From an uncultured bacterium (lineage in GTDB: Bacteria > Cyanobacteriota > Vampirovibrionia > Gastranaerophilales > Gastranaerophilaceae): a stretch of 12,245 nucleotides of DNA. Shown piece after piece: positions 6,578 through 12,245 of this stretch. The notes under the pieces are model-generated. The model did not search any database. It saw only the letters and a program-made list of their open reading frames with translations, and was not told where the DNA came from. The first letter of the stretch is position 1; the number at the start of each line of letters is the position of its first letter. The stretch spans positions 1-12,245 of the forward strand of contig CAMHDG010000014.1 in the NCBI GenBank assembly GCA_946183815.1, in the 5' to 3' direction. The translations under genes and the position numbers were made by a program.

Positions 6578-8122
6578 CTAGAACACCAGATGCCTAATCA
6601 TCAAAACCTGAATATCACCTGCGGGAAGATTAGCACTAATTTTTCCGTTTGAATACACATTGTTAAGGTTTTGTTGCACTCGCAAACTTAATATTTTATT
6701 TGTCGGTTTAAAGTGCGGTATTTTTACCACGGAACTTTGTGCTTTATCATAATCAAGGTTTCCTATGACAACAATGGTCATATTATGAAACACTCTTGCA
6801 TAGGCAAAAACTTTTGGGTTAGAAGATTTTAATGAAACAAATTTTGCAGTGGACAGTTCTGACGCATAATAATTTTTAAACTTGTTTGCAAGTACAAATT
6901 CTTCATATATTGAATTGTATTTTCCTTCCGGTTTCCTTGAAAAATTAAATATATCAATTTGACCGTTATGAGTAAAATAATAATCATCATCCGTTTGAGA
7001 AGATGGTGCTAATTTATTCGCCCACTCATAATCATACGTATCACCTGTCGGGAAACCGTCAACAAAATATGAGTTTAAAGGCAGGGTTGTATTCAGCCAT
7101 AAAATCATTTTTGAAAACTTTTCTCCATGTATCTGAATCGGACTGACCTCATCATGAGTTGAAAAACTCCCTACAACAGATTTTTCGCCATTATATTTTT
7201 TAAACAATTTTAAATCATTTTTGACAGTTGAAATAAATTCTTTTGAGGTTGTCATATTTTTAAAGTTCATATAACTGCCTAAATACCCGTCAAAACCTGC
7301 ATCAAACAGGTCATTAACAGAGGTATTAACTCCATATTTAGATAAAGGCTCTGTCCAAGAATTAGATGCTTCCGCAAGGAATAAAAATTCAGGGTCTTTA
7401 CTTCTGGCATATTTTATAACTTCTGACCAAAACTTTTTAGATTTTAGCCTTGCAACATCCGCTCTAATCCCATCAGCACCAATTTCAAAAAGCATATCAA
7501 TATATTTTTTGTGAATGGCTAACAAGTCATCATTAACTGCTTTTTCATCTCCGCAATTTAATAATCTGACATCAGTCCAGTCAAGAGGAATAACAGGATT
7601 ATTGTTCTCATCCTTTACAAAATATTCAGGGTGGGTTAAAAATAAATCATAAGAGGCACAACCCGGAATATCAACTATAACCCTTATATTTCTATTATGA
7701 CACTCTTTTACAAATCTTTTTGCCTGTGCTACAGGAGAAAGAGAGGAATTCGGGGACACTATTTGAGGATTAATACTTGTAAAGTCGGATAGTGCATACA
7801 AAGAGCCTGCTGTACCCATCGCCTTAATTTTACCAACAGGAGTTATAGGCAAAATGTGTATTGTATTTATTCCCATTTTTGTTAAATTATCTAACTCATT
7901 AATAGCATTAAGAAAATTCCCGCTTTCTTCATTCTCGTCAATAATATCATTTCCATTAACATCTTTCGCACTAAAAGTACGCATATTTATAACATATATT
8001 ATCGCATTATTACGCAGGAATAATGTTCTTAAATCATTATGCCAGTCACCTGATACATTTTTTGCAAAAACAGGAACAGATAAACAAAAAATAAAAACAG
8101 TTATTATAAACTTTTTAAACAT
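6578..8122 (-). CDS. Exported GH13 (alpha-amylase family) glycoside hydrolase-like protein with altered region I
   Basis: A 514-residue protein with a signal peptide cut after VFA (A20), so periplasmic or secreted. The (beta/alpha)8 barrel starts at about 40 with the calcium-loop pattern DVNGNDIID (54-62), as in oligo-1,6-glucosidase-type members. GH13 region II is GIRADVA (218-224): R220 and nucleophile D222. Region III is LAEAS with acid/base E251. Region IV is STHDE with H323 and D324. The catalytic triad is therefore intact. Region I is unusual: VDIPGCA (150-156) keeps D151, but the Asn-His of DVxxNH is replaced by Cys-Ala, and the His after the region II nucleophile is Leu. A beta-rich C-terminal domain spans about 425-514. 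Substrate is unknown: an alpha-glucan or sucrose/trehalose-type sugar is the family range, but altered specificity or lost activity is possible. GAGGG lies eight bases before the ATG. Confidence 0.9.
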   Translation of the reverse strand: MFKKFIITVFIFCLSVPVFAKNVSGDWHNDLRTLFLRNNAIIYVINMRTFSAKDVNGNDIIDENEESGNFLNAINELDNLTKMGINTIHILPITPVGKIKAMGTAGSLYALSDFTSINPQIVSPNSSLSPVAQAKRFVKECHNRNIRVIVDIPGCASYDLFLTHPEYFVKDENNNPVIPLDWTDVRLLNCGDEKAVNDDLLAIHKKYIDMLFEIGADGIRADVARLKSKKFWSEVIKYARSKDPEFLFLAEASNSWTEPLSKYGVNTSVNDLFDAGFDGYLGSYMNFKNMTTSKEFISTVKNDLKLFKKYNGEKSVVGSFSTHDEVSPIQIHGEKFSKMILWLNTTLPLNSYFVDGFPTGDTYDYEWANKLAPSSQTDDDYYFTHNGQIDIFNFSRKPEGKYNSIYEEFVLANKFKNYYASELSTAKFVSLKSSNPKVFAYARVFHNMTIVVIGNLDYDKAQSSVVKIPHFKPTNKILSLRVQQNLNNVYSNGKISANLPAGDIQVLMIRHLVF

Positions 8123-8164
8123 ACATATACCCTCAATCTTTCAGTAATATCATACACTAAACAA

Positions 8165-8185
8165 GGTGATATTAAAAACCTCACC
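8165..8185. repeat. Short inverted repeat GGTGA/TCACC in the divergent promoter region
   Basis: GGTGA (8165-8169) and TCACC (8181-8185) are perfect inverted arms separated by 11 bases, in the 122-base gap between the divergent GH13 and metG starts. No following T-run exists on either strand, so it is not a terminator. It could be an operator for the leftward gene, or chance. I see no convincing -35/-10 pair in this gap; TATGAT on the minus strand (just left of the repeat) and TATAGT on the plus strand are weak -10 candidates. Confidence 0.25.
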
Positions 8186-8244
8186 CTATTCACTATTCGA
8201 TGTTTCTATGTTAGTATTACTTATAGTAAGAGAGGAAATAAATT

Positions 8245-9807
8245 ATGGAAAAGTTTTATGCAACTACGGCAATAGATTATGTAAACGGTGCTCCGCATAT
8301 TGGCCATGCTTACGAGAAAATATTGTCAGACGTAATATACAGACATTATACCCAAAGATGCGATAACACATTTATGCTAACCGGAACAGATGAACACGGT
8401 ATTAAAATTCAAAAAACAGCAGCATCAAGAGGGATAACACCGAAAGAACTTTGTGATGAAAACGCTCAACAGTTCAAAGACGCTTGGAAAGCACTAAACT
8501 TTGACTACTCTAAATTCATAAGAACAACTGATGAAGAACACGTTAAAGTTGTTCAGCATATATTTAAAAAACTCGTAGAACAAGGCGATATTTATAAAAA
8601 CAAATACACAGGACTCTATTGCAGCGGTTGTGAAGCCTTTTTAAGTGAAAAAGATTTGACAGAAGACGGACTTTGCCCTGACCACTTGAAAAAGCCCGAA
8701 GAAGTAAGTGAAGAAAATTATTTCTTTAGACTAACAAAATACAAAGATGCTATCGCAAAACATATAAAACAAAACCCCGATTTTATTGTACCGTCATTCA
8801 GAGCAAATGAGGTACTTAACCAGTTAGAAAATATCGAAGATATATCAGTATCAAGAGCAAAAACAAATGTTGACTGGAGCATAGATGTTCTTGACGACAA
8901 AGAACAAGGAATTTACGTATGGATAGATGCTCTATCTAACTATATTACGGCTATCGGATATGATATTGATGGGGGAACAGAACAATTCAAAAAATTATGG
9001 CCGGTTGATGTACATATAATAGGAAAAGATATCCTAAAATTCCACAGTATATATTGGACAGGTATTCTTATGGCACTGGGCTTACCTTTGCCTAAACAAA
9101 TCTACGCTCACGGTTGGATAACAATAGACGAAACAAAAATGTCAAAATCTTTAGGGAATGTAATCTCCCCGACAAGTGTAATGGAAAGTTTTGACTTGGA
9201 TAAGCCTGATGCGTTGCGTTATTATATGGCAACCGCAGCCCCTTGCGGAAAAGACGGAAACTATTCGGACCAAGACTTTAAAGAAAAAGTTAATGCCCAT
9301 CTTGCAAATTCTATGGGGAATTTACTCAACAGAACCCTCTCAATGTTAGTAAAATACTTTGATGGTGATATTAAGCCTGAATTTAAAGTAAAATCAGCCT
9401 TAGTTGATAAAGCGGTTGAAACAGTCAAGGAAGTTATGCATAAATTTGATTACTTTGAAATTCAAGAGGCTGCCCAAAAGATTATGGAACTTGTTGATGA
9501 AACAAACAAATATGTTACTGATTCAGAACCATGGGCTTTGGCTAAAAACGGAGAAACAGATAAGTGCGGACAGGTGCTTACAACCGTATTGGAGGTAATG
9601 TGCATTGTATCCTCCCTCATTTATCCGTATTGTCCTAATATTGCACAATCTATGGCAGAACAACTTTCATACGATATGAAATCAATAAAATTACCTGATA
9701 TAACAGGTGACAACATTAAAGTTGGTCATTTAATTGATAAGGAAAATATAAAACCGGTATTTTTAAGATTAGACAGCGAACTTGCCGATAAATCACAAAA
9801 AAAATAA
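8245..9807 (+). CDS. metG: Methionyl-tRNA synthetase
   Basis: Cytoplasmic class I aminoacyl-tRNA synthetase that charges initiator and elongator tRNA-Met. It has 520 residues. The N-terminal Rossmann fold carries PHIGH (17-21). The connective insertion holds one zinc knuckle with C126, C129, C144 and H147, the arrangement of the Thermus-type single-zinc enzymes rather than E. coli's double knuckle. KMSKS lies at 298-302 inside TKMSKSLGN. The alpha-helical anticodon-binding domain follows from about 350, with NSMGNLLNR. It stops at 520, so the C-terminal Trbp111-like tRNA-binding domain found in many longer MetRS (about 650-680 residues) is absent; this is common in short-form enzymes. AGAGGAAA lies just before the ATG. 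A strong terminator follows three bases after the stop, so it is the last gene of its unit and probably the only one. Confidence 0.98.
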   Translation: MEKFYATTAIDYVNGAPHIGHAYEKILSDVIYRHYTQRCDNTFMLTGTDEHGIKIQKTAASRGITPKELCDENAQQFKDAWKALNFDYSKFIRTTDEEHVKVVQHIFKKLVEQGDIYKNKYTGLYCSGCEAFLSEKDLTEDGLCPDHLKKPEEVSEENYFFRLTKYKDAIAKHIKQNPDFIVPSFRANEVLNQLENIEDISVSRAKTNVDWSIDVLDDKEQGIYVWIDALSNYITAIGYDIDGGTEQFKKLWPVDVHIIGKDILKFHSIYWTGILMALGLPLPKQIYAHGWITIDETKMSKSLGNVISPTSVMESFDLDKPDALRYYMATAAPCGKDGNYSDQDFKEKVNAHLANSMGNLLNRTLSMLVKYFDGDIKPEFKVKSALVDKAVETVKEVMHKFDYFEIQEAAQKIMELVDETNKYVTDSEPWALAKNGETDKCGQVLTTVLEVMCIVSSLIYPYCPNIAQSMAEQLSYDMKSIKLPDITGDNIKVGHLIDKENIKPVFLRLDSELADKSQKK

Positions 9808-9809
9808 TA

Positions 9810-9838
9810 AAAAGCCTCTTAATAAATGAGGCTTTTTT
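9810..9838 (+). terminator. Rho-independent terminator after metG
   Basis: AAAAGCCTC (9810-9818) pairs with GAGGCTTTT (9828-9836) across a nine-base loop, and the T-run extends to 9838. It begins just after the metG stop and separates metG from the recA unit. Confidence 0.93.
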
Positions 9839-9920
9839 AGCCTGAAATACTATTATCATTAAGACAGACCAAAATGTTAATTTTATGTAATATTATGTGG
9901 CAAAAATGTGTATCTTAATA

Positions 9921-9926
9921 TATAAT
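9921..9926 (+). promoter_or_regulatory. Consensus -10 box of the MerR-like gene / recA unit
   Basis: A perfect TATAAT, with a weak -35 match around 9898-9903 (TGGCAA) at 17-base spacing. Transcription would start near 9933. That is downstream of the GTG at 9897, so it argues for the internal GTG at 9951 as the true start of the next gene. In AT-rich sequence a lone TATAAT is only moderate evidence; its place between a terminator and a good ribosome site helps. Confidence 0.55.
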
Positions 9927-9950
9927 TATGAAAAAGTGGGAGAAGATAAC

Positions 9951-10445
9951 GTGGGTGTTAGCGAAGTGAACGAAAATATTTTATCGCCACAAGATGTGAG
10001 AAAAATTTTAGAAAGCGACAATATGGAGATAGTAAAACTCTGCAAAAAAGCAGATATTACTCCACGTAAAACCGATGACGGAAAAACTTACTTTTCTTTA
10101 GATGATGTAAGAGCCTTAAAACAGGCGAAAGACTCTTCATCTAACGTACCTGCTACAATGTCTAAAAATGCATCTCAACTCGTAGTTGACAGCCTTCTCA
10201 AAACACTTCAAAGAATGGAAAACAACATTACTGATTCTGTTTCAAAAATTTTAGACGAACGTCTTGAAGGCATGGATGAGGTTGTTGTTGAACTTATTCG
10301 TTGCAAAACAGAAAATGAAAACCTCAAAAATCAGATAGAAGAACTTACTAAAGAAAATTACTCTTTGAAAAAAGAGAATGCTTCTTACAGACCATTTATG
10401 TTAGGGTTATACACAAAAGACCAAATAAATAACGGTCTGTTCTAA
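9951..10445 (+). CDS. MerR-like DNA-binding, coiled-coil protein upstream of recA
   Basis: The frame is open from a GTG at 9897, but I place the start at GTG 9951 (164 residues). GGAG lies eight bases before it, whereas the upstream starts lack a ribosome site and precede the likely transcription start. Numbering from 9951, residues 12-60 (LSPQDVRKIL, then IVKLCKKADI, then TYFSLDDVRALK) read like the winged-helix DNA-binding domain of the MerR/excisionase type, including the wing followed by a Phe-Ser-leucine-rich helix. A Ser/Asn linker and an amphipathic helix (about 75-110) follow, then a clear heptad coiled coil at about 113-143 (ELIRCKTENENLKNQIEEL region). This suggests a homodimer or oligomer. 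The tail is LYTKDQINNGLF. It lies 54 bases before recA on the same strand with no terminator, so it is probably co-transcribed. Its regulatory target is unknown; the fold assignment is inferred from sequence pattern only. Confidence 0.8.
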   Translation: MGVSEVNENILSPQDVRKILESDNMEIVKLCKKADITPRKTDDGKTYFSLDDVRALKQAKDSSSNVPATMSKNASQLVVDSLLKTLQRMENNITDSVSKILDERLEGMDEVVVELIRCKTENENLKNQIEELTKENYSLKKENASYRPFMLGLYTKDQINNGLF

Positions 10446-10499
10446 TTTTATGAATATGTAATAAAACAAGTTGGAATTTTATAATATAAGGGAATTATT

Positions 10500-11528
10500 A
10501 TGGCTACTGCTGAAAAGAAAGAAGAAAAAACTAATGCTATCTCTTCAGAGAGAAAAAAAGCACTCGATTTGGCTATTGAAAAAATAGAAAAAGACTTTGG
10601 TAAAGGCTCAATAATGAAATTGGGCGATAAAACAACCGTAAATGTTGATGCTATCCCAACCGGAGCACTTTCACTGGATGTTGCTTTGGGGATAGGAGGA
10701 ATACCAAGAGGACGTATAATTGAAATATATGGGCCTGAATCTTCAGGTAAAACAACCCTTGCTCAACATATTGTTGCTGAATGTCAAAAGAAAGGGGGAA
10801 TTGCAGCGTTTGTTGACGCTGAACACGCACTTGACCCTGAATACGCAAAAAATTTAGGAGTAAATATTGACGAATTACTGATTTCACAACCTGACACAGG
10901 GGAGCAGGCTCTTGATATTACAGAGGAACTTGTTCGTTCAGGGGCGGTTGATATTATTGTTGTTGACTCTGTTGCGGCACTTGTTCCAAAGGCGGAAATC
11001 GAAGGAACTATGGAAGATCAACAAATGGGTTTACAGGCAAGATTGATGTCTAAGGCATTAAGAAAACTAACAGGGGTTATCGGAAAAACAAATACTACTG
11101 TAATATTCATTAACCAATTAAGACAAAAAATCGGTGTTATGTACGGAAACCCTGAAACAACAACCGGTGGTAATGCATTGAAATACTACGCTTCGGTAAG
11201 AATGGAAATCAAACGTACAGAAACATTAAAAGGTGATGGAGAAGACGTTGGTAACCACGTTAGAGTAAGAGTTTTAAAAAATAAGGTTGCTCCTCCTTTC
11301 AGAACTGCTGAATTTGATATTATCTTTGGTAAAGGTATTTCAAAAACAGGAAATATACTTGATGTAGCCGTTAATTTAGGCATTATCAATAAAGCAGGGG
11401 CATGGTTTAGTTATAAAGATTCAAAAATCGGTCAGGGCAGAGAAAAATCAAAAGAATTTTTAGACTCAAACCCTGATGTGCTTGCAGAGGTTGAAAAACT
11501 AGTAAGAGAAAAACTTGCAGAAGAATAA
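10500..11528 (+). CDS. recA: RecA recombinase
   Basis: ATP-dependent strand-exchange protein of homologous recombination and SOS signalling; 342 residues, within the usual size. Walker A is GPESSGKTT (78-86) and Walker B is DIIVVD (151-156), with FVDAEHALDPEYA (104-116) upstream. The DNA-binding loop L2 region INQLRQKIGVMYGNPETTTG (204-223) is canonical. The C-terminal domain contains the conserved KNKVAPPF and FGKGIS motifs and ends in an acidic/basic helix. The N-terminus has a Lys/Glu-rich extension of about 12 residues. AAGGGA lies about six bases before the ATG. No LexA-type box (GAAC-N4-GTTC or CTG-N10-CAG) is visible in the gap, so SOS control, if any, acts elsewhere or through another motif. 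It is followed by its own terminator. Confidence 0.99.
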   Translation: MATAEKKEEKTNAISSERKKALDLAIEKIEKDFGKGSIMKLGDKTTVNVDAIPTGALSLDVALGIGGIPRGRIIEIYGPESSGKTTLAQHIVAECQKKGGIAAFVDAEHALDPEYAKNLGVNIDELLISQPDTGEQALDITEELVRSGAVDIIVVDSVAALVPKAEIEGTMEDQQMGLQARLMSKALRKLTGVIGKTNTTVIFINQLRQKIGVMYGNPETTTGGNALKYYASVRMEIKRTETLKGDGEDVGNHVRVRVLKNKVAPPFRTAEFDIIFGKGISKTGNILDVAVNLGIINKAGAWFSYKDSKIGQGREKSKEFLDSNPDVLAEVEKLVREKLAEE

Positions 11529-11536
11529 TAAATAAG

Positions 11537-11564
11537 AAAGACTGATACAATGTCAGTCTTTTTT
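11537..11564 (+). terminator. Rho-independent terminator after recA
   Basis: AAAGACTGA (11537-11545) pairs perfectly with TCAGTCTTT (11553-11561) across a seven-base loop, followed by further T's to 11564. It starts nine bases after the recA stop. Confidence 0.93.
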
Positions 11565-11578
11565 ATTAAAGATTGTAA

Positions 11579-11617
11579 ATGTAAATAGAGATATAGAGCA
11601 AATTTTACTCTTTACAT
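11579..11617 (+). repeat. Imperfect inverted repeat in the leader of the 134-residue gene
   Basis: ATGTAAA-TA-GAG (11579-11590) faces CTCTTTACAT (11608-11617): ten pairs with a two-base bulge and a loop of about 17 bases. There is no T-run, so it is not a terminator. It sits between the recA terminator and the next gene and may be an operator or a leader hairpin. I could not place a convincing promoter in this stretch. Confidence 0.3.
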
Positions 11618-11653
11618 GTTTTAAAGCAGTGTGTGTAAAGAAAGGGAATGAAC

Positions 11654-12058
11654 ATGGTAGCAAATGTTTCTTTCAGACCGCAGGTTACAATGGCTCCACC
11701 TGTTATAAAACAGGCAGAGGCAAACAACTGCAGGGAAAAATTGAATGAAGTTGAAACCGATGTCAAGAACAATCAAATTACTGATATATCAGCAATGACA
11801 CAAAGGATGCAACTTGAATCTCAATTACAGGACACGAAAGTTGCACCTGTAAAATACGTTGAAGAAACAAAACCACAATCGTTACAACCGGCAGAAGCAT
11901 CAAAAAATGCTTATGCAACAAAACCTGCAAGCATCAATGATGTTATAGCAAAATTTCACAAAGGACAACAACCATCTAAAGTTGAACAAACACAGGTTTT
12001 AACTAATCAGATGAATATGCTTGCCGCAAGTAATATGGTTCTTCACGGGCTGTTCTAA
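11654..12058 (+). CDS. Small protein of unknown function, Gln/Pro/Ala-rich
   Basis: The frame opens with ATG at 11648, but GGGA abuts that codon and sits about six bases before the second ATG at 11654, so I start there (134 residues). No signal peptide and no membrane segment are seen. The protein starts VANVSFRPQVTMAPP. A charged, helix-prone part (about 20-60) follows, then a Pro/Lys/Glu/Gln-rich, probably disordered middle (about 62-95). It ends in a helix rich in Q, N and M, closing NMVLHGLF. One Cys is present. I do not recognise the family. It lies between two strong terminators, so it is transcribed alone. Regular codon use and good flanking signals make it likely to be real. The -GLF end matches that of the coiled-coil protein before recA. 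Confidence 0.75.
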   Translation: MVANVSFRPQVTMAPPVIKQAEANNCREKLNEVETDVKNNQITDISAMTQRMQLESQLQDTKVAPVKYVEETKPQSLQPAEASKNAYATKPASINDVIAKFHKGQQPSKVEQTQVLTNQMNMLAASNMVLHGLF

Positions 12059-12082
12059 ACATCAAAAAACTTTTAACACAAC

Positions 12083-12111
12083 AAAAGCGCACTAATATTA
12101 GTGCGCTTTTT
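12083..12111. terminator. Perfect palindromic (possibly bidirectional) terminator
   Basis: Bases 12083-12110 form a 28-base perfect palindrome: AAAAGCGCACTAAT followed by its exact complement ending GCGCTTTT. T-rich tails exist on both strands, so it can stop transcription of the 134-residue gene from the left and of any gene arriving leftward from beyond the window. Confidence 0.88.
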
Positions 12112-12146
12112 AAACAAATATTTATATGTGTTTAAATAGTTAAGTA

Positions 12147-12178
12147 GGTCAGATTGTCGGCAAAGCCGACATGATACC
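12147..12178. repeat. GC-rich hairpin, candidate dispersed palindromic repeat
   Basis: TGTCGGC (12155-12161) and GCCGACA (12165-12171) form a perfect seven-pair stem around AAA. A further GGT (12147-12149) and ACC (12176-12178) can close a longer imperfect stem. Both arms are much richer in G+C than the surrounding non-coding DNA, and there is no T-run directly after the stem. It lies in the last 134 bases of the window, where I see no supported gene. Confidence 0.5.
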
Positions 12179-12245
12179 TTATTTTTGTGAATAATAACTT
12201 GATTTTTCTTAACTGCTTTACCGTTGTTAGTGATGCGGTAATCAG

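Noticed and set aside
8166..8366. Plus-strand 66-codon frame overlapping the metG start
   Set aside because: Overlaps the metG N-terminus in another frame; metG has the ribosome site and the PHIGH motif.
10480..10485. TATAAT just before recA
   Set aside because: Transcription from it would begin inside the recA ribosome site and leave about eight leader bases, with no -35 match; the upstream promoter serving both genes is more likely.
10446..10499. SOS (LexA) box before recA
   Set aside because: No GAAC-N4-GTTC or CTG-N10-CAG pattern found in the gap or before the upstream gene.
1..12245. CRISPR arrays, insertion sequences, prophage or defence islands
   Set aside because: No regularly spaced repeats, transposase, integrase or known defence proteins; the tRNA shows no nearby integrase or 3'-end duplication that I can see.

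Overview
The window is AT-rich DNA from a bacterium with a Gram-negative style of exported proteins (two clear Sec signal peptides), short intergenic gaps and purine-rich ribosome binding sites. Nothing here fixes the taxon. The gene styles (an SxQxR N-terminal family, small exported proteins with Lys-rich segments, coiled-coil protein beside recA) remind me of gut Gastranaerophilales ('Melainabacteria') or a similar uncultured gut lineage. That is recollection, not a search result.

Layout. (1) Bases 1-2203, minus strand: the first 734 codons of a large protein that runs off the left edge, with no signal peptide and a heptad-like N-terminus; a sigma28-like promoter can be drawn upstream. (2) 2204-2394: divergent regulatory region with a good sigma70-type promoter firing rightward. 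(3) 2395-5056, plus strand: tRNA-Gly(CCC), then a homocitrate/isopropylmalate synthase-family enzyme that I favour as a Re-type citrate synthase, then the large subunit of an aconitase/homoaconitase/isopropylmalate isomerase-type hydro-lyase. They are packed closely enough to be one transcript. (4) 5120-5716: a small exported protein of unknown function, whose stop codon overlaps that of a leftward gene. (5) 8122-5713, minus strand: an exported GH13 alpha-amylase-family protein coupled to a ten-helix EamA/DMT transporter. (6) 8245-9807: methionyl-tRNA synthetase with its own terminator. (7) 9951-11528: a MerR-like coiled-coil protein followed by recA, ending in a terminator. (8) 11654-12058: a small unknown protein, then a perfect palindromic terminator and a hairpin-forming sequence at the right edge.

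How they work together. The synthase and hydro-lyase catalyse consecutive steps of a 2-oxoacid elongation route: citrate to isocitrate, or the homocitrate or leucine equivalent. The GH13 protein and the transporter may form a carbohydrate-linked export or uptake pair. metG and recA are housekeeping genes. No CRISPR array, insertion sequence, phage module or known defence system is visible. The most unusual points are the tRNA-led metabolic operon, the large axial-like protein with its possible sigma28 promoter, a GH13 enzyme lacking the region I His, and a possibly dispersed hairpin repeat at the right edge.
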